From NCBI GenBank assembly GCA_032164245.1, contig JAVMKO010000020.1:7901206-7965205 (forward strand): a stretch of DNA of 64,000 nt, written 5' to 3'. A program made the position numbers and the translations under genes. The notes below the pieces were generated by a model. The model made no database searches. It was not told where the DNA came from and was given only the letters and a program-made list of their open reading frames with translations. This stretch comes from Sternotherus odoratus. Its lineage: Eukaryota; Chordata; Testudines; Kinosternidae. Of this stretch, positions 36,101 to 48,307 are shown piece after piece; the first letter of the stretch is position 1; the number at the start of each line of letters is the position of its first letter.

Positions 36101-38497
36101 CAATGGCTAGGCAACTGGTGGGTGGTAGGCATTGCTTTTCCTGCTAATCACCAATGTCTTGCTGTTGTCATGGGCTCCATCTCTGTGTTTCTTACATCTC
36201 TTCTTGTAGCTATTGTCTCTCGTCTTATACTTGGATTGTAAGTTGTTTGGGGTGGGGGTTGCCTTTTTGCTATTGCCTGTGTATCTGACTTCAGGTGCAT
36301 TTGCTTTGGTGGTGCTGCTCACGTGAGTAAAGCACATGGATGTTTGCAAGATTCAGGCTATAGACTGGGTCTTCTATGGACCTGGTAATCAGATAGTATT
36401 AATCAGTGAAGCTACATTGAAATCCACAGAGCTACTTCAGTTTACAGTTGCTGGGAATCTGACTTTGTATTTGCACAACGACTGATTGAACATTAGTTGT
36501 TTGAGTACAGAAGACTCAGGGAGACATTAAAGCACCTGATCATTGAAGACACATGTAGCATCCGTAAGGCCCCGCTGAAATACTGTCCTCAGCTTGGATT
36601 TAACATTCTTCGTCTCCATAGCTACCAGGTTCCACTTGAAAAAGGGTAGATATTCACCATGCAGTACTTATCCATTGGAAAGAAAACTCCTAGTATCTTA
36701 AGCAATGAAAAGGTTTCATAATTGGGGGGAGATGGGAATGGAATCTATTATTAATAATTAAATACGCAGGCAGATCTACTTCTGAAAGGACTCACATTGT
36801 GTAAGGGAGAGTGAGTCATAGCTCAGGGCTATCATTCCCCACTGGACTGACTGGCTCGTTCCTTGTACCCAAGCTCAGATCTCACAAAGAAGAAAGATTT
36901 AGAGGGAAAAGAAGGTCAGGCTCTCATAATAAAGTGCTAGTATTTTTTTACTCTAATTCTTTGTTTGCTTCCAAAAACCTTTAGAAGCAAAAGCACCCAT
37001 CTCCGCACTTGAAAAATGTGTGTGCTGCAGGAAGGAAATGATGAATTAATGACCTCATTGCATTATAATCTGAGGAGCGTGCTGGCATGTTTTAGGTGAT
37101 TTTCAAGCCTGGGCTAGTGCTGTGTAGGCTCTGCAGCGTCACCTATTTCTTTTGCTGTATAGCGCGCGTAATTATACGTACCCAGCTAAACTACAGATAC
37201 AATCTCCATATTTGCTCATACATAAGTGGCACTGACACAAGGCACCTGGGTACGCATTTAGGCCCTAATGTAGCAGAGCAATTAAACAGATCAGGAGATG
37301 CATTGACTCTCCAGCAGGACTATTCCACCCCTCCCTGCTAGTTTAGACCAAGGCTTGGTCTATTCATTCTTGTGCATCTTCAAGAGGAATGTTTTTGGAG
37401 TTCCAGTGAGGTAGATGATCTTATCCCATTCTTCTTCTAAGCATGTGCACAACATGACTCAGGTGGCATGTGACCAGGATTCATCACCTAACTTGGTCTG
37501 TTGGTTGGAACATTTGCTTGCTTGGGCTGTGTACTGACAGGGAGTGTGACAGGAACACTGATCAAATATTCTTCCTTATCCCATTGAAGCCACGCAGGAC
37601 TGCTTAAGTGTCACTAGGGGAATAATTTTAAGATCTGGGGTCATGCGTTAGCCAGTACAGGCTTAATTTGGCCATATAACATACGGTGATGTCCAAGAAG
37701 GGAAGAACCCATCTTGACTTATGAATCTCAGGGTAAGTTTGTGAGGCTGCAGTTATATATATTTTCATCGTAAACTGAGCACAGCTAATGTGAAAAATGT
37801 TGAGACATAATTGACTTAGAACCCCATTGTGCCACTTTTACACATTCTCTTTGCAGTCTAACAACATTTCATCAGTTGACAAACAAGCCCACCTGTTCAG
37901 GTAGAAGAACATCATCTGCATTGTGCTCCTGTGCCTTTCACTGGGGTGGAAGCCAAGGCAATTGTCATTTTCAATGATGCATACTAAATATCACATTAAA
38001 CAATACCCATCCAGAATTTAACCACCTCCTCTCTTGCCATTGGAAAAGGATAGACACCCTAAAGGAATCTCAGTGTATGAGCAACAGTTGAGACAATATG
38101 GTTCTGTGCCTTTTAAGCCAAATTCAGAAGGAAATGTTGACATGCTAGTGACTTTTACAATCTATTTATTTCAGCATCGACAGTGTTTTATACAAGACAC
38201 CAATATTAAGGTCCTATTACAGTCTAAGATCATAACTCTGCACAGATTTTATCATGGGAAATATGTGCCTTTGTAGGATCATGGCATAAAACAGAGAGAA
38301 AATGGAAAACCCCAAGAAGGGAATAACTTGTAGGGATTTAAACAGTTGTTGCTCTTAATTCTTGTTTGTTTGCTTCTTGTTGGGGACTCTTTAGCAAGGG
38401 CTTGACTGCAAGGAGAATAGTGGCTTGGGGAAATGGGACAAGAAGGGTATTCCATACCTAGAAAATGTCATAGAAATGAGTGGGGTAAGGAGGCTGC
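33120..38497 (+). other. LRRTM4 3' UTR (short form) and/or next intron
   Basis: No further coding exon is recognisable. An AATAAA at 33974-33979 and another near 34862 could end the short transcript, but neither is proven. 33610-33730 carries the dispersed AAGCA...TTTGCTGAA repeat; 34270-34420 carries the AGATTTTCAAAAG-type repeat; 34580-35950 has phrases such as ATTAACTTCAGTG. Otherwise A/T-rich unique DNA. Confidence 0.45.
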
Positions 38498-38510
38498 CTT
38501 TGTTAGCAGA

Positions 38511-38603
38511 TTCAAGAATAGCAGCCATGTTAGTCTGTATACATAAAGAAAGCGAGGAATACTTGTAGTTAGTCTCTAAGGTGCTACAAGTATTCCTCAC
38601 TTT
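38511..38603. mobile_element. Penelope-like hairpin with 13-bp duplication
   Basis: 93 bases. The left part is the reverse-complement end of the family (AGCAGCCATGTTAGTCTG), then AAAGAAAGCGAGGAATACTTGTAG, then after 15 bases CTACAAGTATTCCTCACTTTCTTT; the two 24-base arms differ at one position. Flanked by CTTTGTTAGCAGA at 38498-38510 and again at 38604-38616, an exact 13-bp target-site duplication (the right copy abuts or overlaps the arm). Same family as 11026-11160 but too short to include the hammerhead-like core. Confidence 0.75.
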
Positions 38604-38616
38604 CTTTGTTAGCAGA

Positions 38617-39674
38617 GTATATTATATACTTGAGACATCATTTTAGAGGTATGCCAATTTGAGGTATCATTCCAGACATGGCCAAATATAATGATTCCCT
38701 TTATGATTAATATTTGTTGGAGTATCTGAGAATGGGAATAACTAATTTAGGTTCCTTACACCCCCGTTCAACTGTTGTGCCTCTGGGTCTTTTTCTGCTA
38801 ATTAGAGTTAGGCTGCTCTCTTCCCCACTGTATGTACCATGTTCACCAGTGCAAAGGGCGAAACTTCACTTCCAGCTGAACGCAGATGCTTTTGAAAAGG
38901 CTCTGTGTTCGCATGAGGAAATCGAATGAGGAGAAAAGTAATGTGGTTTTCTTTAATGAAACATTTCCCACAGAAAAAGGTTTCAATCTGTAATGCTGGA
39001 TTGTATGAAGGAGATGAGAATTTTTACAGCAGCAGGCAGATGACCTCAAGCTCCAACCTGTTGGAAATTTGTCTGAGCGAGGACAGGGTAAGTCTTGGAA
39101 AGGTCTTCGGGATGTGGCCCACTTGTATGAATTGGTGCTTTGAGAAGGGAATGTCAGCAACACACTAGGGAGGGATCTGTAGTTACACATGCTCTGGGCC
39201 AGATTTTCAAGTACTCGGTGTTTACAAACGAGGCCCGGTTTTTAAATGAGTTCAGCTCCCGTTTAAGCAGCATACTCAGTGGCTAGGTTTTCAAAAGTGC
39301 TCAGCACACTGCTGACAGTCTGGCCATACGTCCCACATTGGCAGCATCGGGGTGTAGAACTCTTTTGAGAATCTTATTAGGCCCTTGTTTTGGTAAGTGG
39401 GAGCTGAACTTTCTTAAAAATCCAGCCCAAATTGTGTGCAGGACTGAGCCCCTGGAAATCCCCTTTTGTAAAAAGCTGAATGAAAACCGGGTTTGAAATG
39501 ATGGGGCCTTCAATTGCTAAGAAGAGTTTCTTGGGGGGTTTTCAAGCTTAAATGCATGAGAAGTAGTTCAAAGTGGTGTCTTATGGCAGAAGCCTCTCTG
39601 CCTCTTCCCACAGGAAAAGACCCGATACTACAGACATCATCCAGTAGAGAGATTATCTCTCAGTGGTGATGCTC
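38617..39674. other. Non-coding, dispersed repeat traces
   Basis: 39190-39440 has the GGCCAGATTTTCAAGTACTC and GTTTTCAAAAGTGCTCAGCA wording of the repeat at 5040-5345. 38714-39168 has overlapping short frames without coding character. Confidence 0.45.
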
Positions 39675-39910
39675 TAGAGAGAAGACCATGGCACTTTACC
39701 TGGGCCCCATTAGTAAGGTATATGAGCACCTCGTGATATTTAATCCCACAACTCCCCTGTGAGGGAGGTCAGTGCTATTCTCCCCATTTTACAGATGGGG
39801 AATTGAGGCACACAGTGTCTTGCCCAAGATACTGCAGGAAGCCAGTGGTGGAGAAGGGAATTTGAAACCAGGTGTCCCAAATCCATGGTGGTACCCTAAG
39901 GACTGGGAAA
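39675..39910 (-). repeat. MIR-like SINE
   Basis: TCCCCATTTTACAGATGGGG, AATTGAGGCACACAGTGTC, TTGCCCAAGATACTGCAGGA and GAATTTGAAACCAGGTGTCC, the reverse-strand MIR order. Confidence 0.85.
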
Positions 39911-42295
39911 CCCTTCCTGTCTAACCACATTGCATCTGATAAGCTCTTGCTAATATTTATCAATCAGAGGTTGATAATTAAATAACTTGAAGTTCTCAAA
40001 GTACACCAAATCCTATCTGAATATTTCTGAAGTGGTCAGAGGAAAATCACTGGTGTGGTTTCTCTTCCTATAATCATCCCCCCCTCTTAGTACTATAAAT
40101 ACCACCTGTGTTTTATATGTGGTAAGGACTGATGAAACAGATAGGACCCTCTACTGGAAAAGCTTTGTCCAAAGAACAAAAAATTTTGCACTCCCTGTGT
40201 TGGCTGAATTGTTCAGCTTGCTCTCTTCATCTCTCTCATCCTTTTCTCTCTTGCCCCTTCTTCCTCTCCCTCTGCTGCAGCCTGTGATGTGCTGCCAGTA
40301 TTATAACTATATATATTTTTCTACTTTAAGCCCACGATACAGCTCAGGTTACAGGGAAAATGCTCACAGCAGAAGGGTGAATTTGTGGAACCTATTGGTT
40401 TGTTTTTCCCTTTAAAAATAAAAAAAAATGCTTTCTGTAAAGAATGAAAACAAGCTCATTTCACGTGTCCTGTGGCTGGAAATATTGTTCAAATATAGGT
40501 CTTGAGTAACACACAGGGCATGATACTCACTGACACTATGGCCCGCTTGCTCTGCATCGTGCCTGCCCGTGTGAGGTGAATCTAAATGTAATGTACATCC
40601 ATTGTATGGCTTCTGTATATTGCTAGTAAGGGATAAAGGGGGCTTGGAGTCCATGAGAAAAAGGCCTATTGAGAATAGCTCAGAGTTTGACTTCTGGAGT
40701 AAGATGATGTGGTGTACAGACCTTGTAGGAGGATCAGGAGAGTTGTCCTTCCCCAGGAATGTTTTTGAGGTTTTCTGGAAAGTTCTACAATCTGTACCAT
40801 GCCAAAGACTAACATTTGCTTTTCATAGAGTGGCAAGAATGATTGCGTGTAACAGACTAGACAAGTGTGTGTTACATCCTTCCTTTTCCTGGCTGGTCCA
40901 CTGGAAGAGACGTTTGTTACGGTTTCTGATTGAGAAAGATAGTTCTGTAGCTCAAGTGGTAAAGATCTGTGCCATGTTGCTGAAGGTTCAGGTGTCAGAT
41001 CTTTCTCATGATCCATGTAGGGTGGGTCATTAGAATCTAAACTGAGGCTGCGGTCCACTGGTGATAAAGACCATGCCCAAACTTGCCTTCAAAATAGTGG
41101 TGAAATTTAAACATTTCTGCTGATGCCCTTAACATCAAGGCTTGGAACATGCAGAGTAGTGTTCTGCTGTAACTGGGGCCTTGCCTGTCTCAGAAAAATG
41201 AGAAAAACAAATTCAGCTGAAGTTTACCTTCATGTTATTCCCATGTACCATTCCCACCTGACGATTTCAGAGTAGTTCTTCCAAACGAGGGATGCAGCAA
41301 AGGTGTTCCAGACACATGCACGTTCCAGCAGAGGTCTCCAGAACCACAGCCACAGCTGAGCATCGAGGGCCACTTGGAAACAGGTTGGTGTTTCTGACTG
41401 AGACAATTTTGAAATCCCCGTGTAAAACTCTGACTCTGAGCTACCGTTGTGCAATGGGCTGTCTTTCTATAGATGAGTGAGTCATGCTGTCCTGGTAGAT
41501 GGGTCCCTTATCCTCTTTGTGGACCAACAGCTGCATCCAGCTAAAGAACTTTTCTTCTGACTAAAGTAGTAGTCTTTGGAAGTTGTGACTTCTGAAGCTG
41601 AGACTCCAGGGTTCAAATCTCAACTCTCTCTCTCTGTGTGTGTGGTTAATTACCTATTGATAGATATCTGTGGATCATAACCTGTACGAGTTACAGGCAA
41701 GAGTTACACAGTATAAATATGTGAGCAGTCTTCCATATTAGAGATAAACATTTTGACATGAAAAATTCCTGCACGCTTTGTTTATAGCACCATTGACTTC
41801 CTGGTATTTGGTCATTTCAAGCCAGGTATTTTAGGACTGAACACAGATGGGTTGCAGTGGTAAACATTTCAGACACTAATCAGCTTTTATCACATCTGTC
41901 TGTGCTGCAGCCAAATAAGCTAGATTGCTTGTAGCCCTCCCTGTGTATACAAAAAAAGCAACATGGATCAATTCCCAGTGAATTCCTAGGAGCTCTTGCC
42001 ACTTTACCTAGCAGTGAATTTACAGCTATCATTGGGGCAGGAAGACCTGGAGTGGGGGGCTGGAGCGTACTAGCCTGTATGGGAGGACTCTGTAATGAAT
42101 TAGTTTTGCCTTGTTGCCATTAAGCTGCATGGGAAGAATGCATGGACGTGGAAAGCTCTAACCGGTGGAGGTCTCAGCAGTAGTCTTGCCAGGCTGTCTC
42201 TGAAAAGAAGGCACTGTGTATGCATATCCGAGACGAGGGAAGGATGGAAAGGCCAGGAGCTAATGATAATCTATAATCAGCTGCCCTGCCTATGT
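39911..42295. other. Non-coding, nothing recognised
   Basis: Frames of 143 and 130 codons overlap on opposite strands near 40602-41058. Neither shows domains, composition bias or splice signals I would accept, so I call no gene. A short CT/GT run is near 41620-41644. Confidence 0.5.
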
Positions 42296-42450
42296 TGTAG
42301 GGCCCTGGCAACTGCCCCCTAATGCCGGCCTAGGCATTTAATCTTCTGAATATGCAGAAAAAAACATGGCACAGGTGGGCCATGGAATTTTTGTATCATA
42401 TTGGGGTGGGGGGAGGGGGGCCAGGAAGAAAAAGGTTGAAAACCCCTGAT
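42296..42450. mobile_element. Partial hAT-type element, right end
   Basis: CAACTGCCCCCTAATGCCGG, CACAGGTGGGCCATGGAA and the terminus AAAGGTTGAAAACCCCTGATG. It matches the right half of the complete copy at 42836-43185, about 500 bases away on the same strand. Confidence 0.6.
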
Positions 42451-42644
42451 GTAGCCTATCTGATAAGCTGAAATGTCATTGGGTAGGGCACTGGAAGTGC
42501 ATAGTGATTAAAAATGCACTAAATCCTCTCTAAAAGCTTTGTGATTTAAGTCAGTATCTTTGATGTCAAGATGACTTCACCTAAACAATGGTTCCTATTA
42601 GCATCATCTGAACTTGTTTGAAAGTTCCATATAGTTTAAAGGAA

Positions 42645-42674
42645 GGCGCGGTGGGGGGGGGGAGGGGGGGAGGG
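42645..42674. repeat. G-rich run
   Basis: Long G-runs separated by single A (GGTGGGGGGGGGGAGG type); could form a G-quadruplex. Confidence 0.8.
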
Positions 42675-42835
42675 CACTGGAAACTGGGTTAAGAGGATGT
42701 TTTCTAAGCATTGTATTGAAGTGCTTTTATTAGAACAAGGTAAATTATAAAAATACCTCAGTCTTAAAAGTATGACAGCTACAAATATTCCAGTCCCTGG
42801 AATAATGGGACTAAATATGTATTTCCCATATAGAA

Positions 42836-43185
42836 TAGTAGTTCTCAAACAGGGGTGTGGGGGCCACAAGCTGGTTTCAGGGGGTCTGCCAAGCATGGCT
42901 GGCGTTGGACTCGCTAGGGTCCAGGGCAGAAAGCTGGAGACCCACCATGCAGAGCTTCAGCCCGGGGCCCTGAGCTCCGGCACCTGGGGTTGAAGCTGAA
43001 GCCTGAGCAACTTAGTTTCATGGTGCCCTTTGCGGCATGGACCCCGGGCAGTTGCCCAGCTTCCTATCCTTAATGCCAGCCGCAGCTTTTATATGGAGGA
43101 AAACAATCATTGTGGTACAGGTGGGCCATGGAGGGGGGGAGGGAGGCTGCAGGGGGCTCAGAGATAAAAAGGTTGAGAACTCCTG
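42836..43185. mobile_element. hAT-type element 'CAGTGGTTCTCAAAC'
   Basis: 350 bases. Left end TAGTAGTTCTCAAAC; right end GGTTGAGAACTCCTG, whose inverse is CAGGAGTTCTCAACC, the terminal repeat type of Charlie-like hAT families. Flanks ATATAGAA (42828-42835) and ATATAGAC (43186-43193) form an 8-bp duplication with one change. No transposase. G/C-rich interior. Confidence 0.78.
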
Positions 43186-43369
43186 ATATAGACAGTCTCA
43201 GCACAGAGATCAAGGACCTTGTGGCCGTGAAGTCTGAACTGCCTATGGCAGGTGACCCTTTTGAGTCAGGCAAGGCGCATGTTGGCCAGACTTCTGTGTG
43301 GATTCTTGAACTAGTTGTTGCCCATTTTGTATCTGTTCTATAGCTGTAAAATATCGACTTTGTATATAG

Positions 43370-43575
43370 TACTTTCTGTTTGCAACTTTCAAAGCACTGT
43401 ACCGTAGGAAATTAGCATTATCCCCATTTTATAGAAAGGAAAAGTGGGGCGCAGAATTTATACCCACTTGCCTACTGTTACCAAACAGGTTAGTGGCAGA
43501 ACCGCAGATAGCACACAGCACTCTTCAGTCATGGACGAGAGCTCTATCTACCACCCCATACTGCCTCTTTCATCT
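43370..43575 (-). repeat. MIR-like SINE
   Basis: CTTTCAAAGCACTGTACCG, ATTATCCCCATTTTATAGAA, AGGTTAGTGGCAGAACCGC, GAGCTCTATCTACCACCCC; reverse-strand MIR. Confidence 0.8.
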
Positions 43576-43884
43576 TAATGCCTGTCTATTTGGCTCCTTT
43601 CACTAATTCTGCATTCAGTTAAAAATAAAGAAACAAAGAAAGGTTTTTCTAAATTATTTTTTGATCACAAAACAAATTCAATTTCAGTTAAATAACAGCA
43701 ACATATATGCCATCTTCCTAACAGAGATGGTTCTAGGCCAAATCCAAGTGTTCAGATGTTCCCAAACTATGGGGAGTTTGTCGGGAAGAATCAAGAACTT
43801 GAGGCATGAGCGTTTTACTCTTGGATCTGCCATTGGCCTGAACTTTTTATCCATGCTTCTATTTCTCCTCCCACCCTTTGTCTT

Positions 43885-44015
43885 ACCTATGAAGACTGTA
43901 AGATTTTTGAAGAAGGAACTCTCTCATTATGTGTTTCTACAGCACCTACAACAGTAGGGCTCCAATCTTGGTTGGAACCTCTAGGCACTACCACAATAAA
44001 GATAATAATAATCAT
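43885..44015 (+). repeat. L2/MIR3-like 3' tail
   Basis: AAGACTGTAAGATTTTTGAA, TTTCTACAGCACCTACAACA, GGCTCCAATCTTGGTTGG, ending AATAATAATAATC. Confidence 0.6.
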
Positions 44016-44061
44016 CTCGATCTGACCACATCACACTACTGACTCCTTGTTTTTCAGCAAT

Positions 44062-44903
44062 GGGTGTGCCTACACTACAGTTAGACATCTGCAGCTGACC
44101 TGTGCCAGCTGACTTGTGCCAGCTGACTTGGGCTTGTGGAGCTCGGGCTGCGAAGCTATTCAATTTTAGATGTTTGGGTTCAGATTGCAGCTTGAACTCT
44201 GTGACCTTCCCATCTGGCAGGGTCCTGCAGCCCAGCCTGAATATGTGCACTGCAATTAAACAGTCCCTTAGTCTGACTTGTAGAAGATTAGGGTTGGAAG
44301 AGACCTCAGGAGTTCGTCTAGTTCAACCCCCTGCTCAAAGCAGGACCAACACCATCTGAATCATCCCAGCCAGGGCTTTGTCAAGCCTGGCCTTAAAGAC
44401 CTCTAAAGATGGAAATTCTGCCACCTCCCTAGGTAACCCATTCCAGTGCTTCGCCACCCTCCTAGTGAAATAGTGTTTCCTAATATCTAACCTAGATTCT
44501 CCACTGCAACTTGAGACCATTACTTCTTATTCTGTCATCTGCCACCACTGAGAACAGCCGAGCTTCATCCTCTTTGGAACCCCCCTTCAGGTAGTTGAAG
44601 GCTACTGTCAAATCCCCCCTCACTCTTCTCTTCTTCAGACTAAATAACCCCAGTTCCCTCAGCCTCTCCTCATAAATCATAGGCCCCAGTGCCTTAAGCA
44701 TTTCCATTGCCTCCGCTGGATTCCCTCCAATTTGTCCACATCCCTTCTGTAGGGGGTGCCCAAAACTGGACAGAATACAACAGGTGAGGCCTCACGAGTG
44801 CCGAGTAGAGGGGAATAATCACTTCCCTCGATCTGCTGGCAATGCTTCTATTAACACAACTCAATATGCTGTCTGAGCCCAAGTCAGCTGTGTAGACACA
44901 CCC
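44062..44903. mobile_element. MITE split by a CR1 insertion
   Basis: Left part 44062-44276 begins GGGTGTGCCTACACTACAG and includes tandem GTGCCAGCTGACTT units (44102-44130). Right part 44871-44903 ends AGCTGTGTAGACACACCC. The two ends are inverted copies (GGGTGTGCCTACAC and GGGTGTGTCTACAC). The middle, 44277-44870, is a CR1. Confidence 0.65.
44277..44870 (-). mobile_element. CR1 LINE, 3' end, nested in MITE
   Basis: Read on the minus strand this is the C-terminal RT region plus 3' [41 protein letters not shown] and SNGLKL-type motifs, then the 3' end GGTCTCTTCCAACCCTAATC. Broken into several frames. Flanked by GTCTGA at 44271-44276 and 44871-44876, a plausible 6-bp duplication; removing the CR1 and one GTCTGA restores a continuous MITE. 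Confidence 0.9.
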
Positions 44904-45869
44904 TTTAATTCTTGTCTTCACCTACAGTGCCCTGTGCATCTCTGCCATCTCTGTATCTTGCCTGATCTAGCCTTTCATGGCATCAGCCTCCACCCCTTCA
45001 CTCTTTCAGTTACGCCAGTCATTCTGCTGCATTCATCTGCTTCTGCCACTATTGTCTGTCTTTGAATCCACTTACCACCTCCCTCATCTGCCCTAGCTGT
45101 GTCTGCTCCACATGGATTTTAATCTGCACTGATCCCCTCTGAGCTGTAGAGGAGAGATTGGGACCCTTCACCTCACTATATCCTCCATTCATTTCCAACC
45201 CCTGGGTCTGCATTTGTGGACAGCTATGGAGAACCTGGGCTGAATTTCACTCTCGGTACAGTAAGCTGTTAGGAAAATGAATACCTAAGCAGCAGAAATT
45301 AAGCACAAAAGCTTTGAAAAGCTGACCTGCCTCGCATTTATCTCGTGGCTTCTCCTTAGATCAAAGCATATGGGTAGGAGCAACCTGCTCATTTTGACTC
45401 AACAGCCTGCTTTTACGTTACTCTACCATCTGCTGTAAAGAGATAATGACTAGTTTTAAGTCAAGCTTGAAGGCAAAAGGCGGGGAGGGGAGGTGGGCGT
45501 GGAAAGTTAAGTGTTACATTCCATCCTCTAGTCTAGTCCCCTCTGCTGGAAAAAAGCAAGGAATTGGCAAGATGCTTCCTCATGATCATTTAGTGTCTCC
45601 AGGTTCAGCATCTCTGAATGCTGATCTCCAGTGGAATCCTACTAGTCCAACTACTCTCCAACTGATAACTTTGCTTACTTACATCATGGCTAACTGATAT
45701 GAGATTTTTTTGCCCCATCCACTCTAGCTCCCTTATTTATCTGAGTGCTTTTGACATGAAATATAGGGTTGAACTTTGAGAATATGTGTATTGACTGTAG
45801 TCATCCTAAAATAAACAGAGCAAATCTTTTCAGTTGCCTGATCGATGGATCGATCCTTCATTACCAAGG
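44904..45869. other. Non-coding, nothing recognised
   Basis: No gene-like frame or named repeat. Confidence 0.5.
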
Positions 45870-45952
45870 TTTGCTGGGAAATATTCTATGGCCTGTGTTA
45901 TGCAGGAAATTAGACTAGATGATCCTAGTAGCTTTAAAAATCTAGCTAGATT
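45870..45952 (+). mobile_element. CR1 LINE 3' fragment
   Basis: GCTGGGAAATATTCTATGGC, CTGTGTTATGCAGGAAATTA, GACTAGATGATCC: the last part of a CR1 3' end of the subfamily seen at 22424-22653. Confidence 0.7.
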
Positions 45953-45981
45953 TCTTCTCTTCTCTTCTCTTCTCTTCTCCC
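45953..45981. repeat. (TCTTC)n microsatellite
   Basis: Five or more TTCTC/TCTTC units directly after the CR1 fragment. Confidence 0.9.
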
Positions 45982-47152
45982 CACTTTATCCTAACCCTGA
46001 TTTTTTCAAAGATTATAGATATGTTCAGCGCCTTTGCTAGATTTGAGCTGATGGGGTTTTTTTTTCAAACTTGGTTCTCATTTTTTTAAAAAAGCTCTCC
46101 CTTATACTTGATGACCTCCAAAATCCCAAATGCTTGATCCGTGCTCTCATTCATTACTATCCATCCATCTAATTATCATTGTGCCTTGATGGATGATTTA
46201 AACGAAATCAGGGCCAGAAAATTCCTGCCCGGGTTCTGCTAGCGTTTGTTAATGTTTTAAATTATCATGAATCTAAAATGTGCTACTTTTAAAATTTAGA
46301 GTGATGTGATTGCCTGAAGCCTCTCCATGTGTTAATTAAATCATCATAATTGTAGTTTCTAGAGACTGACAGATTCTAAATAGTCTATACCCCCTCCCCA
46401 AAGCAATTTGGTATGAATGACAAGTACAACTACTGTTGTTTAAACTGTACATCACACATGAGTCCTTCCTATTTCAGACTCTATCCTGACTGTTATTTCA
46501 TTGTCCTGTAATAACCGACAGTGCCTTTCTTCAAGGCTGGTCATTTACATTGTTCTTTATGGGCATTATGCAAAACGAGGCAACTTATGTTCAGGGTCAA
46601 CATCATCCATTTAATTTGACAGGTTGCATGATCAGAAGAACTGAGGATCAGGATTTCACAGGCAGGTTCCTCTACCCAAGAAGGACCTAATCCACCCTGT
46701 TGTAAATGACAGAGGGAACCAGCATTCCAAGCATATTAGTAGATAGAATGGAAACAAGTAGGAGCTACTCTCATCTTCATCCTCTTTTCCAGGGAAGACA
46801 GAATGGTAGAGTTACATGAAACCCAAGCAGCTTTGGTTGGCATGGGGTCTGTGCAAAGTTTTTCCTTCGCTTCTTATCCCTATTGGTTTTCAACATATCA
46901 TTCTACCTAGACTAGGTGAGAAAGCACTGGAAAGTATAATTGCTTGGAACGTGAGCTTTCAGCACATGTTCTATGCCTTGCCATTCACAGACATTTTACA
47001 AATGCCAGTTAGAACCTCTTCATCAATTATTGAGAGTGTACCACATCCACTCTGACTAATGTGGCCTTCAACATTGGTTCTCCACTTGTAAGATAACTCC
47101 CTTCTCTTCATGTGCCAATATATATTTATGCCTGTATCTGTAATTTTCACTC
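45982..47152. other. Non-coding, A/T-rich
   Basis: No gene-like frame or named repeat. Confidence 0.5.
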
Positions 47153-47250
47153 CATGCATCTGAAAGAAGTGGGGTTTTTTACTCATGAAATCTTATGCCC
47201 TAACAAATCAGTTAGTCTTTAAGGTGTCACCAAACTCCTCATCATTTTAG
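47153..47250 (+). mobile_element. Penelope-like fragment, decayed
   Basis: GCATCTGAAAGAAGTGGGGT, CATGAAATCTTATGCCC, CAGTTAGTCTTTAAGGTGTC. Alignment by eye to 11026-11160 is good, but the hammerhead-like core has an extra base and a broken stem. Confidence 0.6.
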
Positions 47251-47252
47251 TT

Positions 47253-47310
47253 GGAATCATAGAATCATAAGACTGGAAGGGACTGCGAGAGGTCATCATT
47301 TGCGCCATTT
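47253..47310 (-). mobile_element. CR1 LINE 3' terminal fragment
   Basis: GGAATCATAGAATCATAAGA, CTGGAAGGGACTGCGAGAGG: a short minus-strand CR1 end abutting the Penelope-like fragment. Confidence 0.7.
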
Positions 47311-47577
47311 GGCTGTAATGTGTGGGCTGAGGTCTTTAACTGAGCATGGTGGAGGCTGCAATGATTTCCTTCCACTGCCATGGGAAGCCAGAGGTTTTGC
47401 AGCTACACTGGCTGTTACCCCCACTATGGGCTGGATTTAGGTGGATTTTTCAAAATGCATGAAACAGTAAAGCCCCTGCTTCCAGCCACAGTGCTAAGCA
47501 CTATTGATTAGAATCCAAAACTGTTTTGCTGACGTGCCTGGTAGCTTCTTGCTGAACAGTATTGTAAAGAGACTTGT

Positions 47578-48307
47578 ATCATAGAATCATAGAATATAAG
47601 GGTTGGAAGGGACCTCTGGAGGTCATCTAGTCCAAACCCCTGCTTAAAGCAGGACCAATCCCCAACTAAATCATTCCAGCCAGGGCTTTATCAAACCTGA
47701 CCTTAAAAACCTCTAAGGAAGGTGATTCTATCACCTCCCTAGGTAACCCATTCCAGTGCCTCACCACCCTCCTAGTGAAAAAGTTTTTCCTAATATCCAA
47801 TCTAAACCTTCCCAACTGTAACTTGAGACCATTACTCCTTGTTCAGTCATCTGGTACCACTGAGAACAGTCTAGATCCATCCTCTTTAGAACCCCCTTTC
47901 AGGTAGTTGAATGCAGCTATCAAATCTCCCCTCAGTCTTCTCTTCTGTAGACTAAACAATCCCAGTTCTCTCAGCCTCTCCTCATAAGTCATGCGCTCCA
48001 AACCCCTAATCATTTTTGTTGCCTTTCTCTGGCCTCTTTCCAATTTTTCCACATCCTCCTTATAGTGTGGGCCCCAAAACTGTACACAGTACTCCAGATG
48101 AGGCCTCACCAATGTCGAATAGAGGGGAACAATCACGTCCCTCGATGTGCTGGCAATGCCCCTACTTAGACAGCCCAAAATGCCATTACCCTTCTTGGCA
48201 ACAAGGGCACACTGTTGACTCATATCCAGCTTCTCATCCAGTGTAACCCCTAGGTCCTTTTCTGCAGAACTGCTGCCTAGCCATTCGGTCCCTGGACTAT
48301 AGCAGTC
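47578..48307 (-). mobile_element. CR1 LINE, 3' part, well preserved
   Basis: Minus-strand CR1 with the terminal ATCATAGAATCATAGAATAT at 47580. On the minus strand a 126-codon open frame (48223 to 47843) reads the RT C-terminus: RGIASTSRDVIVPLYSTLVR, PHLEYCVQFWGPHYKEDVEK and LGLFSLQKRRLRGDLIAAFN are CR1 hallmarks. Less diverged than the copy at 44277-44870 and of a different orientation from those at 6935 and 22748. The 5' end is truncated near 48307 within RT. Confidence 0.93.

Noticed and set aside
40602..41058. Pair of 130-143-codon frames on opposite strands
   Set aside because: No domains, no family resemblance and no splice or promoter context; chance frames in unique DNA.
47843..48223. 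126-codon frame as a host gene
   Set aside because: CR1 ORF2 remnant on the minus strand, continuous with the CR1 3' end.
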